Origin: Deltaproteobacteria bacterium
GTDB lineage: Bacteria > Desulfobacterota > Desulfovibrionia > Desulfovibrionales > Desulfovibrionaceae
Direction: 5' to 3'
Assembly (NCBI GenBank): GCA_031280335.1
Contig: JAITGZ010000151.1
Coordinates: 1-5,579, forward strand
Length of the DNA: 5,579 nt
Below the pieces are notes generated by a model. It was not told the DNA's origin, ran no database searches, and saw only the letters and a program-made list of their open reading frames with translations. The translations under genes were made by a program, and so were the position numbers. Below are positions 1 to 5,391 of this stretch, one piece after another. Position 1 is the stretch's first letter. Every line of letters begins with the position of its first letter.

Positions 1-1
1 G

Positions 2-454
2 GGCGGGCAATACTTTGAACGCCAATGTTCCCTGGCGCACAACGCCTCGGCCCGTTTTGAAGACCGCTGGTGTCATCTGGCTGTGAACCAGGGCAGCCCC
101 TGCATATTCACCCGCGGACTGGACAAGCTCTATCTGCCTGTGCGCCATGGGGAAGGACGCTTTATCGCCAGAGATGAAAGCACCTTTGATATCTTACGGG
201 CCGGCGGACAAATCGCCCTGCAATACGCTCACCCGGAAAGCGGCGCGCCCACGGAGGAGTATCCGCACAACCCCAATGGCACGGCCTTGGGCATAGCCGG
301 CGTCTGCGACCCTTCGGGACGGCTGTTCGGCCTTATGCCCCACCCGGAGGCCCTCAACCACCCCACAAACCACCCCGGCTGGACCAGGGGGGAAAGCGCC
401 CCCTTGGGCATACGCCTGTTTGAAAACGCGGCGCGCTTTTTGCGCGGGGCCTGA
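2..454 (+). CDS. purQ: Phosphoribosylformylglycinamidine (FGAM) synthase, glutaminase subunit PurQ, C-terminal part (5' end outside window)
   Basis: The frame is open from the first bases, so this is the last ~150 residues of a gene that starts upstream. The product is a class I glutamine amidotransferase that releases ammonia from glutamine for the FGAR-to-FGAM step of purine synthesis. The text follows the C-terminal domain of FGAM synthase: LAHNASARFEDRW (compare the N-x-S-x-RFE segment of E. coli PurL), LPVRHGEGRF, QIALQYAHPE, YPHNPNGTALGIAG and LMPHPEA. The catalytic His and Glu are the codons at 341-343 and 347-349; the nucleophile Cys lies outside the window. I call it PurQ rather than the tail of a fused PurL because deltaproteobacteria usually carry a separate subunit, but the missing 5' end leaves this open. 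The stop at 452-454 is 18 bp before the next gene, which is probably co-transcribed. Confidence 0.85.
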   Translation, partial: GGQYFERQCSLAHNASARFEDRWCHLAVNQGSPCIFTRGLDKLYLPVRHGEGRFIARDESTFDILRAGGQIALQYAHPESGAPTEEYPHNPNGTALGIAGVCDPSGRLFGLMPHPEALNHPTNHPGWTRGESAPLGIRLFENAARFLRGA

Positions 455-472
455 TCAGGAGAGGGCACAGGC

Positions 473-913
473 ATGATCCCCTGCCGCATATGCGGGCAAG
501 ATGCCGGAACCGGCTGGACCATAGGTTTCCCCCCCGCCCCGGACAGCCATAAAATGGGACTGTGCAAGCGGCATGACCAACCGGACCATCGGGAAAGAAC
601 CAGGAACGACTGGCTGGAAATGATGCGCCGCCGCCTGGAGGAGTTCAGCCTGCACGCGGACCAGCACCAGAAAGGCGCGGCTCTGTTGAGTATATATTTC
701 AACGGCGGCGGTTCATTGAGCATGCCCTGCTCCTCTTTTTCCATCACCGATGATAACGCCATCAAGGCGCTTACTCCCAGCCGGGAGGTGATTTTTTTCC
801 CTCTGGCCCGGGTGCGTAATTATGCTCTTACCCCCCTGGCCCCGCTTACGGAAAACGAAGAAGGGGAAGATGAAACTTCAGGAGAGGAATCCCCGGATGA
901 GGACGCCTCTTGA
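473..913 (+). CDS. Small hypothetical protein with N-terminal CxxC...CxxH putative zinc site and acidic tail
   Basis: 146 residues. The ATG is preceded by a purine-rich ribosome site (AGGAGAGGG, 457-465), only 18 bp after the purQ stop, which suggests one transcript. Cys4-x2-Cys7 followed by Cys31-x2-His34 looks like a four-ligand zinc site. His26 is a further possible ligand. The middle (about residues 40-60) is a charged, probably helical segment rich in Arg and Glu (NDWLEMMRRRLEEF). Residues 70-120 look like a small mixed domain (LLSIYFNGGGSLSMP, EVIFFPLARVRNYALTPL). The last ~22 residues are almost all Glu, Asp and Ser. There is no signal peptide or membrane segment, so it is probably cytoplasmic. 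I do not recognise the family. A link to purine synthesis is suggested only by position. Codon use is like the neighbours, supporting a real gene. Confidence 0.72.
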   Translation: MIPCRICGQDAGTGWTIGFPPAPDSHKMGLCKRHDQPDHRERTRNDWLEMMRRRLEEFSLHADQHQKGAALLSIYFNGGGSLSMPCSSFSITDDNAIKALTPSREVIFFPLARVRNYALTPLAPLTENEEGEDETSGEESPDEDAS

Positions 914-947
914 GTTTTCCTTTTAATTCATTATGTTGTTCTTAACA

Positions 948-977
948 TTGACAAAGCCTGGACTGTGGAATTATAAA
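948..977 (+). promoter_or_regulatory. Sigma70-type promoter for hppA
   Basis: TTGACA at 948-953 is a perfect -35 box. TATAAA at 972-977 is a 5/6 match to the -10 box, with an 18-nt spacer. Transcription would start near 984, giving a leader of about 37 nt that ends in AAGGAG (1008-1013), 7 nt before the hppA ATG. The -10 box lies inside a short palindrome (GAATT-ATA-AATTC, 968-980) that could bind a regulator, though it may be chance. The promoter sits in an A+T-rich gap after the 913 stop, so hppA is probably its own transcription unit. Confidence 0.7.
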
Positions 978-1020
978 TTCAGATTCTGGAACATTTAATT
1001 CGCGCTGAAGGAGAACATAT

Positions 1021-3096
1021 ATGGCGACCATCGGCCTTTTACTCGCCCTGGCCTGCGCGGCTGGGGCAATTTTCTACGGAATCAGATCCAGCAAACAGAT
1101 TCTGGAGTTACCCTCCGGAGACGAACGTATGCGTAAAATCGCCGAGGCCATTCAGGAAGGGGCTTCGGCTTATCTACGCCGCCAATATATCACCATTTCC
1201 ATAGTAGGGACGATTTTATTCGTACTGCTCTGGATCGCCCTGGGCTTCAGCACGGCCTTTGGTTTCGCCCTGGGCGCGGCCCTTTCCGGCGCAGCCGGTT
1301 TTATCGGCATGAATGTATCCGTACGGGCCAACGTACGCACGGCCGAGGCTGCAAAACTCGGCCTTTCCTATGCCTTTGACGTGGCCTTCAAGGGCGGGGC
1401 TATTACCGGCTTTCTGGTGGTCGGTCTGGGTCTGCTCGGAGTGGCCGGGTATTATGCCATATTCCGTCTCTTCGGCAGCGCTGAACCCATGGAGATGATC
1501 AAACCTTTAATCGGCCTGGGCTTTGGCGGCTCGCTCATCTCCATCTTCGCCCGTCTGGGCGGCGGCATCTTTACCAAGGGAGCGGACGTGGGGGCTGATC
1601 TGGTGGGCAAGGTGGAAGCGGGCATACCGGAGGATGACCCCAGAAACCCGGCGGTCATCGCCGACACTGTGGGCGACAATGTGGGCGACTGCGCCGGCAT
1701 GGCCGCCGACCTTTTTGAAACTTACGCCGTAACCATCATCGCCACCATGCTTTTGGGGGCGCTGCTTTTTGCTGATGACGCCCATAACGCCGTGGCCTAC
1801 CCCCTGAGCATGGGCGGGTTTTCCATCATTGCCTCCATCATCGGCTGCCGTTTTGTAAAAATCGGTTACGACGGCCAAATCATGAAAGCTCTGTATAAGG
1901 GGCTGCTGGTCTCCGCCGTCATCGCCCTTATAGGCTTCTACCCCATCACGGCATTACTCATGCCTGACAACGGCCTGGATTACATCATGAACATCAAAGG
2001 CGGCGCGCACTTGCGCCTGTACCTGTCCGCCGTGGTCGGCCTGGCCCTGACCGGCGTACTGGTCTGGCTGACGGAGTATTACACCGCCACCACCCATCGC
2101 CCTGTGCAAGGACTGGCCGAGGCATCCCAAACCGGGCACGGCACCAATATCATCGCCGGCCTGGCCCTGTCCATGCGCTCCACCGCCCTGCCTGTGCTTA
2201 GCGTGTGCCTGGGCATATACGCCTCATACACCGTGGCGGGACTGTACGGCATAGCCGTCGCCGCCACCTCCATGCTTTCCATGACCGGAATCATTGTAGC
2301 CATTGACGCATACGGCCCCATAACCGACAATGCCGGCGGCATCGCCGAAATGGCCGAACTGCCCGAAGACGTACGTAACGTAACCGACCCCCTGGATGCC
2401 GTGGGCAACACCACCAAGGCTGTAACCAAAGGCTACGCCATAGGCTCCGCCGGGCTCGCCGCCCTGGTGCTTTTTGCCGATTATACCCACGCCCTGGAAG
2501 CGGCCGGACTGCACATCAGCTTTGACCTTTCCAACCCGGCGGTGATCATTGGCTTGTTTGTGGGCGGCATGGCTCCTTATCTGTTCGGGGCCATGGCCAT
2601 GGAAGCGGTGGGCCGCGCCGCCGGCGCGGTGGTCAATGAAGTGCGCCGCCAATTCAGGGATATGCCCGGCATCATGAAGGGCACAAGCAAGCCGGAATAT
2701 TCCACAGCGGTGGATATGCTGACCAAAGCCGCCATCCGCGAGATGATCATCCCCTCGCTGCTGCCCGTGCTGCTGCCCCTGCTGGTGGGCGTACTGCTGC
2801 GCTGGCTCATGGGGCCGGATGCCGGGGTGCAGGCCCTGGGCGGTTTGCTCATGGGGGCCATCATTACCGGTATTTTTGTGGCCGTTTCCATGACCACCGG
2901 AGGCGGGGCCTGGGATAATGCCAAAAAATATATTGAAAGCGGCGAATTCGGCGGTAAAGGTTCCGATGCCCATAAAGCCGCCGTTACCGGCGACACTGTT
3001 GGCGATCCTTACAAAGACACCGCCGGGCCGGCCATCAACCCGCTGATCAAAATCATCAATATTGTGGCCCTGCTCATCGTGCCCCTGCTGATATGA
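1021..3096 (+). CDS. hppA: K+-independent membrane-bound H+-translocating pyrophosphatase
   Basis: 691 residues, full length for the family. The start is fixed by AAGGAG 7 nt upstream. The enzyme hydrolyses pyrophosphate from biosynthetic reactions and pumps protons across the inner membrane. The sequence has about 16 hydrophobic segments. PPi/Mg-binding motifs are all present: D189-VGAD-L-VGK-VE199, DTVGDNVGD (215-223), DNAGGIAEM (436-444), DNAKK (632-636) and the C-terminal TGDTVGDPYKDTAGPAINP (about 656-674). The class signature reads GNTTKAVTKG (462-471). In this family Lys at this position (K466), with Thr at 469, marks K+-independent H+ pumps, whereas K+-dependent enzymes, including the Na+ pumps, have Ala. 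No key residue is missing. In a sulfate reducer, ATP sulfurylase makes much PPi, so this pump would recover part of the cost of sulfate activation; that role is inferred. No partner gene is adjacent. Confidence 0.97.
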   Translation: MATIGLLLALACAAGAIFYGIRSSKQILELPSGDERMRKIAEAIQEGASAYLRRQYITISIVGTILFVLLWIALGFSTAFGFALGAALSGAAGFIGMNVSVRANVRTAEAAKLGLSYAFDVAFKGGAITGFLVVGLGLLGVAGYYAIFRLFGSAEPMEMIKPLIGLGFGGSLISIFARLGGGIFTKGADVGADLVGKVEAGIPEDDPRNPAVIADTVGDNVGDCAGMAADLFETYAVTIIATMLLGALLFADDAHNAVAYPLSMGGFSIIASIIGCRFVKIGYDGQIMKALYKGLLVSAVIALIGFYPITALLMPDNGLDYIMNIKGGAHLRLYLSAVVGLALTGVLVWLTEYYTATTHRPVQGLAEASQTGHGTNIIAGLALSMRSTALPVLSVCLGIYASYTVAGLYGIAVAATSMLSMTGIIVAIDAYGPITDNAGGIAEMAELPEDVRNVTDPLDAVGNTTKAVTKGYAIGSAGLAALVLFADYTHALEAAGLHISFDLSNPAVIIGLFVGGMAPYLFGAMAMEAVGRAAGAVVNEVRRQFRDMPGIMKGTSKPEYSTAVDMLTKAAIREMIIPSLLPVLLPLLVGVLLRWLMGPDAGVQALGGLLMGAIITGIFVAVSMTTGGGAWDNAKKYIESGEFGGKGSDAHKAAVTGDTVGDPYKDTAGPAINPLIKIINIVALLIVPLLI

Positions 3097-3149
3097 TCGG
3101 CCCGGCGCACCTCCAAGCGGCACGAACACTCGCCCGATGTTTCAAAGCG

Positions 3150-3194
3150 TTAACCATCGCTTCGGGAGGCTGCGCCTCCCGAAGCGATGGTTAA
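3150..3194. terminator. Perfect 21-bp hairpin between convergent genes; candidate bidirectional terminator or palindromic repeat
   Basis: The arms 3150-3170 and 3174-3194 are exact reverse complements, separated by only TGC. The stem is G+C-rich near the loop (GGGAGGC/GCCTCCC) and closes with TTAACC/GGTTAA. It begins 53 bp after the hppA stop and lies between two genes that face each other, the usual place for a shared terminator. However, no T-run follows on either strand, so it is not a classic intrinsic terminator. It could act with Rho, protect the hppA mRNA 3' end, or be a member of a dispersed palindromic repeat family. Confidence 0.5.
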
Positions 3195-3367
3195 ATGCCG
3201 CGTAGGCGACTATTCTACAGTATAGTGGAATCGGGCGAAGGCCAGGGCGGCACGAGTCAAATTCGTTTTCGCGGTTAAGTGCCGAACAGAGCATATCAAA
3301 GTCAATATGCTCTAAAAAGGCCAATCAACATAAGGCATCCGGAGGGAAATCCCCCCGGATGATAAAC

Positions 3368-3385
3368 TTGGAGCAACAGCTCCAA
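3368..3385 (-). terminator. Candidate weak terminator of the YjfB-like gene
   Basis: A 7-bp stem, TTGGAGC/GCTCCAA, with a 4-nt loop starts 13 bp after the stop of the minus-strand motility gene. On the minus strand it is followed by GTTTATC, a poor T-run. A second, stronger stem (3336-3361, 11 bp with one mismatch, loop ATTT on the minus strand) follows immediately and may act with it. Confidence 0.35.
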
Positions 3386-3398
3386 TGGCTGAAACGTT

Positions 3399-3614
3399 CT
3401 AAACTTCGGTATCCAGTTGCCTGCCTATGCCTGCGGCATTGAGTACGTCTTTTTGAAACTGGTAATCCTGATTAGGCTGCCCTCCAGCCACACCCGGCCC
3501 GGCATTGAGCTTATCCAGGGTCTTGGCGACCAATTGCGCCCCGGTGCTGTCCTTAATCACCTGCGCGGCCATTGCTCCGCTGGCATCCGCCTGCGCGGCG
3601 CTGACAATATCCAT
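3399..3614 (-). CDS. Small YjfB-like putative motility protein
   Basis: 71 residues, complete. The start is decided by a perfect AAGGAGGT at 3620-3627, 5 nt before the ATG. The N-terminus MDIVSAAQADASGAMAAQVIKDSTGAQLVAKTLDKL and the ending GIGRQLDTEV resemble the short YjfB family of putative motility proteins. These begin MDI, continue as an Ala/Gln/Met-rich amphipathic helix with a lysine-containing middle, and end in a glycine then an (I/L)D motif. There is no signal peptide and no membrane segment. Biochemical function of the family is unknown. The middle (NAGPGVAGGQPNQDYQFQ) is a flexible Gly/Pro/Gln stretch less typical of the family. A sigma28-type promoter directly upstream independently supports expression with late flagellar genes. 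The family assignment is from memory of the pattern and is moderate; that this is a real, well-translated gene is more certain. Confidence 0.7.
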   Translation of the reverse strand: MDIVSAAQADASGAMAAQVIKDSTGAQLVAKTLDKLNAGPGVAGGQPNQDYQFQKDVLNAAGIGRQLDTEV

Positions 3615-3654
3615 AAAATACCTCCTTACGGCCCTATACGGGTCGTTTTCACCC

Positions 3655-3682
3655 TTATCGGCGCAATATCCAATACTCTTTA
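3655..3682 (-). promoter_or_regulatory. Sigma28 (FliA)-like promoter for the YjfB-like gene
   Basis: Read on the minus strand, GCCGATAA (3662 to 3655) is an exact match to the flagellar sigma28 -10 element. TAAA (3682 to 3679), extended as TAAAGAGT against the TAAAGTTT consensus, lies 16 nt upstream; the usual spacing is about 15. Transcription would begin near 3648, leaving a leader of about 33 nt that contains the AAGGAGGT ribosome site. The match fits the predicted motility role of the gene. The slightly long spacer is the main weakness. Confidence 0.65.
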
Positions 3683-3830
3683 GAGAAACGCTGATTTATT
3701 CTCTTGAGGGTGCCTTGCCGTTGTGCAGAGGGATGGCAGAGGCAAAGCAATGCCTGGGAAAACATGCCCCTTTCTTATTCCCCCCAGCGGGGTTCGGGGC
3801 GGAGCCCCGAATTAATCAGTGTTTCCTTAA
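3680..3830. mobile_element. MITE-like non-coding element with imperfect terminal inverted repeats (copy A)
   Basis: The ends 3680-3696 and 3814-3830 are inverted repeats matching at 14 of 17 positions (core GAAACRCTGATT), 117 bp apart. TTA stands at both outer ends (3680-3682 and 3827-3829) in direct orientation, which could be a 3-bp target duplication. The interior has no credible gene but holds two adjacent hairpins (3782-3792 and 3793-3811). It also holds three blocks shared with a second copy upstream of pgeF. The TAA stop of pgeF lies in the right end and the -35 box of the sigma28-like promoter in the left end. Size, inverted ends and a second copy suggest a small non-autonomous element; no transposase is present to prove it. 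Confidence 0.5.
3793..3811 (-). terminator. Hairpin downstream of pgeF, candidate terminator
   Basis: TTCGGGGC/GCCCCGAA forms an 8-bp stem with a 3-nt loop (GGA on the plus strand). It begins 15 bp after the pgeF stop. A second small stem CCCC/GGGG (3782-3792) adjoins it. No T-run follows on the minus strand, so termination is uncertain. It lies within the MITE-like element, so the element may supply the 3' end structure of the pgeF transcript. Confidence 0.35.
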
Positions 3831-4573
3831 GGCCGGATAAAAATAAGCGCTCCCTGGCGCAGCGCATCGCCGCGCCGGAAGGAGAACAGGCAGCCCCCAT
3901 CACCTCCCAGGGCGTAGGTGCATAAATCCAGGCTAAAGATATGCTCAGGAAGCATTCCGGCCTGAAGCAGCTGATGCCTGGTCAGGCTCCAGAGGTCCAT
4001 GAGCCTGCTTTCCGGATTAAACCAGGGGCGGAAGTTATCCGGCCATTCCTGGTCAAAATTGATAAATTCCGCCGCCCCCGGCCCCAGACTGGGACCGCGC
4101 ACAGCCAGCACATCCTCCGGCTTTAGGTCGTAAAAACGGCAAAAAGCGGCCAACCCCCTGCCTGGAAAGTCAAAACTGCTGCCCCGCCAGCCGCAATGCA
4201 GGGCGGCAATGCGGCGGCCGCTGCGGTGCGCCAGCAAAATCGGCTGGCAGTCCGCAACCTTGACCAAAAGAGCGTGGCCGGACTTGGAAGAGGCCAAACC
4301 GTCCGCCTCCAAAGTGGAAGGCTCATCCAGAGGGGTGGCTTTAACATCGGCCAGAACTGCTTCGCCATGCACCTGACGCAGTTCGGTCCAACGGGAAAAT
4401 CCCGTCAGTCCGGCCAGGGCGAAACGCCTGGATATGGTCATGGAGCGTTCTTTTTCATCATCCGCACACACGTCCAGGCTGATATTGCCGAAAATGGCGG
4501 TGGTGAAACAACAACAAACCTGGGGCAAGTTGGGAAAGGCAAAGGGAATAAGCGCTAATGACTGATTCTGCAC
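3827..4573 (-). CDS. pgeF: Peptidoglycan editing factor PgeF (YfiH/DUF152, 'multicopper polyphenol oxidoreductase' family)
   Basis: 248 residues from a GTG start at 4573. That start is chosen because GGAG lies 8 nt upstream (4582-4585) and because family homology begins here (LALIPFAFPNLP). The frame extends to 4714, but the extra 47 codons are repeat sequence without family resemblance. The metal/active-site triad is complete: His69 in RQVHG, Cys109 in VADCQP and His126 in ALHCGWRG. Also typical are GNIS (29-32), EADG (89-92), GPSLGPGAAEF (160-170), DLCT (216-219) and the C-terminal CLFSFRRGDALRQGALIFI. E. coli YfiH corrects L-Ser misincorporated into peptidoglycan precursors, and relatives have purine nucleoside phosphorylase/deaminase activity; laccase naming is historical. 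It is cytoplasmic, without a signal peptide. It follows the cyclo-ligase on the same strand after 153 bp of repeat DNA, so co-transcription is possible but unproven. Three adjacent cysteines (20-22) are unusual. Confidence 0.9.
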   Translation of the reverse strand: MQNQSLALIPFAFPNLPQVCCCFTTAIFGNISLDVCADDEKERSMTISRRFALAGLTGFSRWTELRQVHGEAVLADVKATPLDEPSTLEADGLASSKSGHALLVKVADCQPILLAHRSGRRIAALHCGWRGSSFDFPGRGLAAFCRFYDLKPEDVLAVRGPSLGPGAAEFINFDQEWPDNFRPWFNPESRLMDLWSLTRHQLLQAGMLPEHIFSLDLCTYALGGDGGCLFSFRRGDALRQGALIFIRP

Positions 4574-4581
4574 AGATGAAA

Positions 4582-4585
4582 CTCC
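4582..4585 (-). promoter_or_regulatory. Ribosome binding site that sets the pgeF GTG start
   Basis: GGAG on the minus strand lies 8 nt before the GTG at 4573-4571. No better site precedes any in-frame ATG or GTG nearby. It supports a 248-residue PgeF and excludes the longer frame that would read into the upstream repeat. Confidence 0.65.
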
Positions 4586-4605
4586 ATATATTTTAGAGCA
4601 ATTTC

Positions 4606-4705
4606 GCAAGGGGCATGTTCGCCCGGATGCGGCATCACCGCCATCCCCGGCACAACGGCAAAGCACCTTGGGCGGGACTGCCGGGGCACCGCCCCAGAGC
4701 AGGAA
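4606..4705. repeat. Diverged, inverted second copy of the small repeat (copy B), flanked by 7-bp direct repeats
   Basis: Three blocks match copy A in the same order but opposite orientation. AAGGGGCATGTT is at 4608-4619 (copy A 3761-3772). GCCATCCC is at 4640-4647 (3730-3737). GCACAACGGCAA is at 4650-4661 (3715-3726). Spacings are 20 and 2 nt here against 23 and 3 nt in copy A. CAATTTC occurs directly on both sides (4599-4605 and 4706-4712), as expected of a target duplication around a 100-bp insert. A hairpin (4678-4702: CTGC/GCAG outside GGGGC/GCCCC) closes the right part. The terminal inverted repeats of copy A are not visible here. The rest of the 153-bp gap between the two genes shows no gene. 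Confidence 0.5.
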
Positions 4706-4726
4706 CAATTTCAAAGTTGATTGGCT

Positions 4727-5386
4727 TTAGCCGCACAAGATGAACCCGTTCTCCGTACACACGGCCTGAACCGGCTGATCCCAATGGGCGGCGGGCAATG
4801 CGTCCACCAGCTGAAAAGTATAGGCCAGACCCACTGTAAAAACTCCGGCAGGCTTGGCCCCAGCCAGAAAACGGTCATAATATCCGCCGCCCTGCCCCAA
4901 CCGCCGCCCTTGCCGGTCAAAGGCCAAACCGGGGAGCAGAAAAAGTTCCGGCCAGGGCAACGCGGCGGAAGCCGCAGGCGGGCGCTCCACCTCTCCCTGG
5001 CCTGCCTCGTTTGTGAACAGCGCCGGGGGGCACTGCGCGGGATCCGGCTCCCAAAGGCCGTAAGCCCCAAGCTTGAGCTGCTCGCGCCCCCGGCATCCGG
5101 CCCAGACCATTTCCCCGACCCGGTCCGGGATCACCCGGGGCAAAAAAACCTTTTTTCCCTCCGTCCAGGCCGCTTCCAAAAGCAGGTCCGTACCAGCCTC
5201 CCCTCTCGCGGAGACATACAGCCCCACTCCGCGCGCCTGCCGCCAAAGCACCAAATCCAGTACGCGCCTTTGCAGGAGTACGGAGAGCCTGGCCGCTTCC
5301 TCCTCCGGCAAGGCGCGCCTGCGCGCCCGCATACAGGCACGCAGGGAAACTTTGCTTTTTTCCGCCGCCTGCGTTATTGTGCCCAT
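4727..5386 (-). CDS. ygfA: 5-formyltetrahydrofolate cyclo-ligase (methenyltetrahydrofolate synthetase)
   Basis: 219 residues. It converts 5-formyl-THF to 5,10-methenyl-THF with ATP, returning a dead-end folate to the one-carbon pool used for purine and formyl-Met synthesis; cytoplasmic. Seen motifs: the basic N-terminal helix SLRACMRARRRAL (14-26), KKVFLPRV (78-85), YGLWEP (109-114), the hallmark LLPGLAFDRQGRRLGQGGGYYDRFL (150-174), VGLAYTFQLVDALPAAHWDQPVQAVCTENG (185-214). Length is slightly above the family's usual 180-200, owing to the insert TNEAGQGEVERPPAASAALP (125-144). The ATG at 5386 is chosen because homology begins just after it and a strong promoter ends just before it. The frame extends to an ATG at 5443, but that adds unlikely residues. 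There is no ribosome site before 5386, which points to a leaderless message. pgeF lies downstream on the same strand. Confidence 0.92.
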   Translation of the reverse strand: MGTITQAAEKSKVSLRACMRARRRALPEEEAARLSVLLQRRVLDLVLWRQARGVGLYVSARGEAGTDLLLEAAWTEGKKVFLPRVIPDRVGEMVWAGCRGREQLKLGAYGLWEPDPAQCPPALFTNEAGQGEVERPPAASAALPWPELFLLPGLAFDRQGRRLGQGGGYYDRFLAGAKPAGVFTVGLAYTFQLVDALPAAHWDQPVQAVCTENGFILCG

Positions 5387-5391
5387 AAGAA

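Larger units (their letters stand above)
3097..3398. other. Non-coding stem-loop-rich interval between hppA and the motility gene
   Basis: No convincing gene is present in these 302 bases. Besides the 21-bp hairpin there are: an outer 9-bp inverted repeat (3130-3138 with 3230-3238, TCGCCCGAT/ATCGGGCGA) that encloses it; a 6-bp pair CGGCAC/GTGCCG (3248-3253, 3279-3284); a 9-bp stem AGAGCATAT/ATATGCTCT with 8-nt loop (3288-3296, 3305-3313); an 11-bp stem with one mismatch (3336-3346, 3351-3361); and a 7-bp stem (3368-3374, 3379-3385). A near-direct repeat GGTTAARTGCCG occurs at 3189-3200 and 3273-3284. This density suggests accumulated small repeats or a structured RNA; I cannot tell which. Confidence 0.6.

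Noticed and set aside
914..947. Intrinsic terminator after the zinc-site protein
   Set aside because: The stretch is T-rich but no stem precedes the T-runs.
2224..3129. 301-codon minus-strand frame opposite hppA
   Set aside because: Antisense shadow of a complete, well-conserved gene; Gly/His-rich composition, no domain, and no support for expression.
3142..3324. 60-codon minus-strand reading frame between hppA and the motility gene
   Set aside because: It runs through the 21-bp palindrome and another stem-loop, has no ribosome site and no family resemblance. The interval is structural DNA.
4574..4714. N-terminal extension of PgeF by 47 residues
   Set aside because: The extra codons are repeat copy B read through. 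Family homology and the ribosome site both place the start at 4573.
4574..4726. 6S RNA gene, because ssrS neighbours ygfA in gammaproteobacteria
   Set aside because: The gap lies downstream, not upstream, of the cyclo-ligase, and its structure is explained by the inverted repeat copy. No long 6S-like open-bubble stem was seen.
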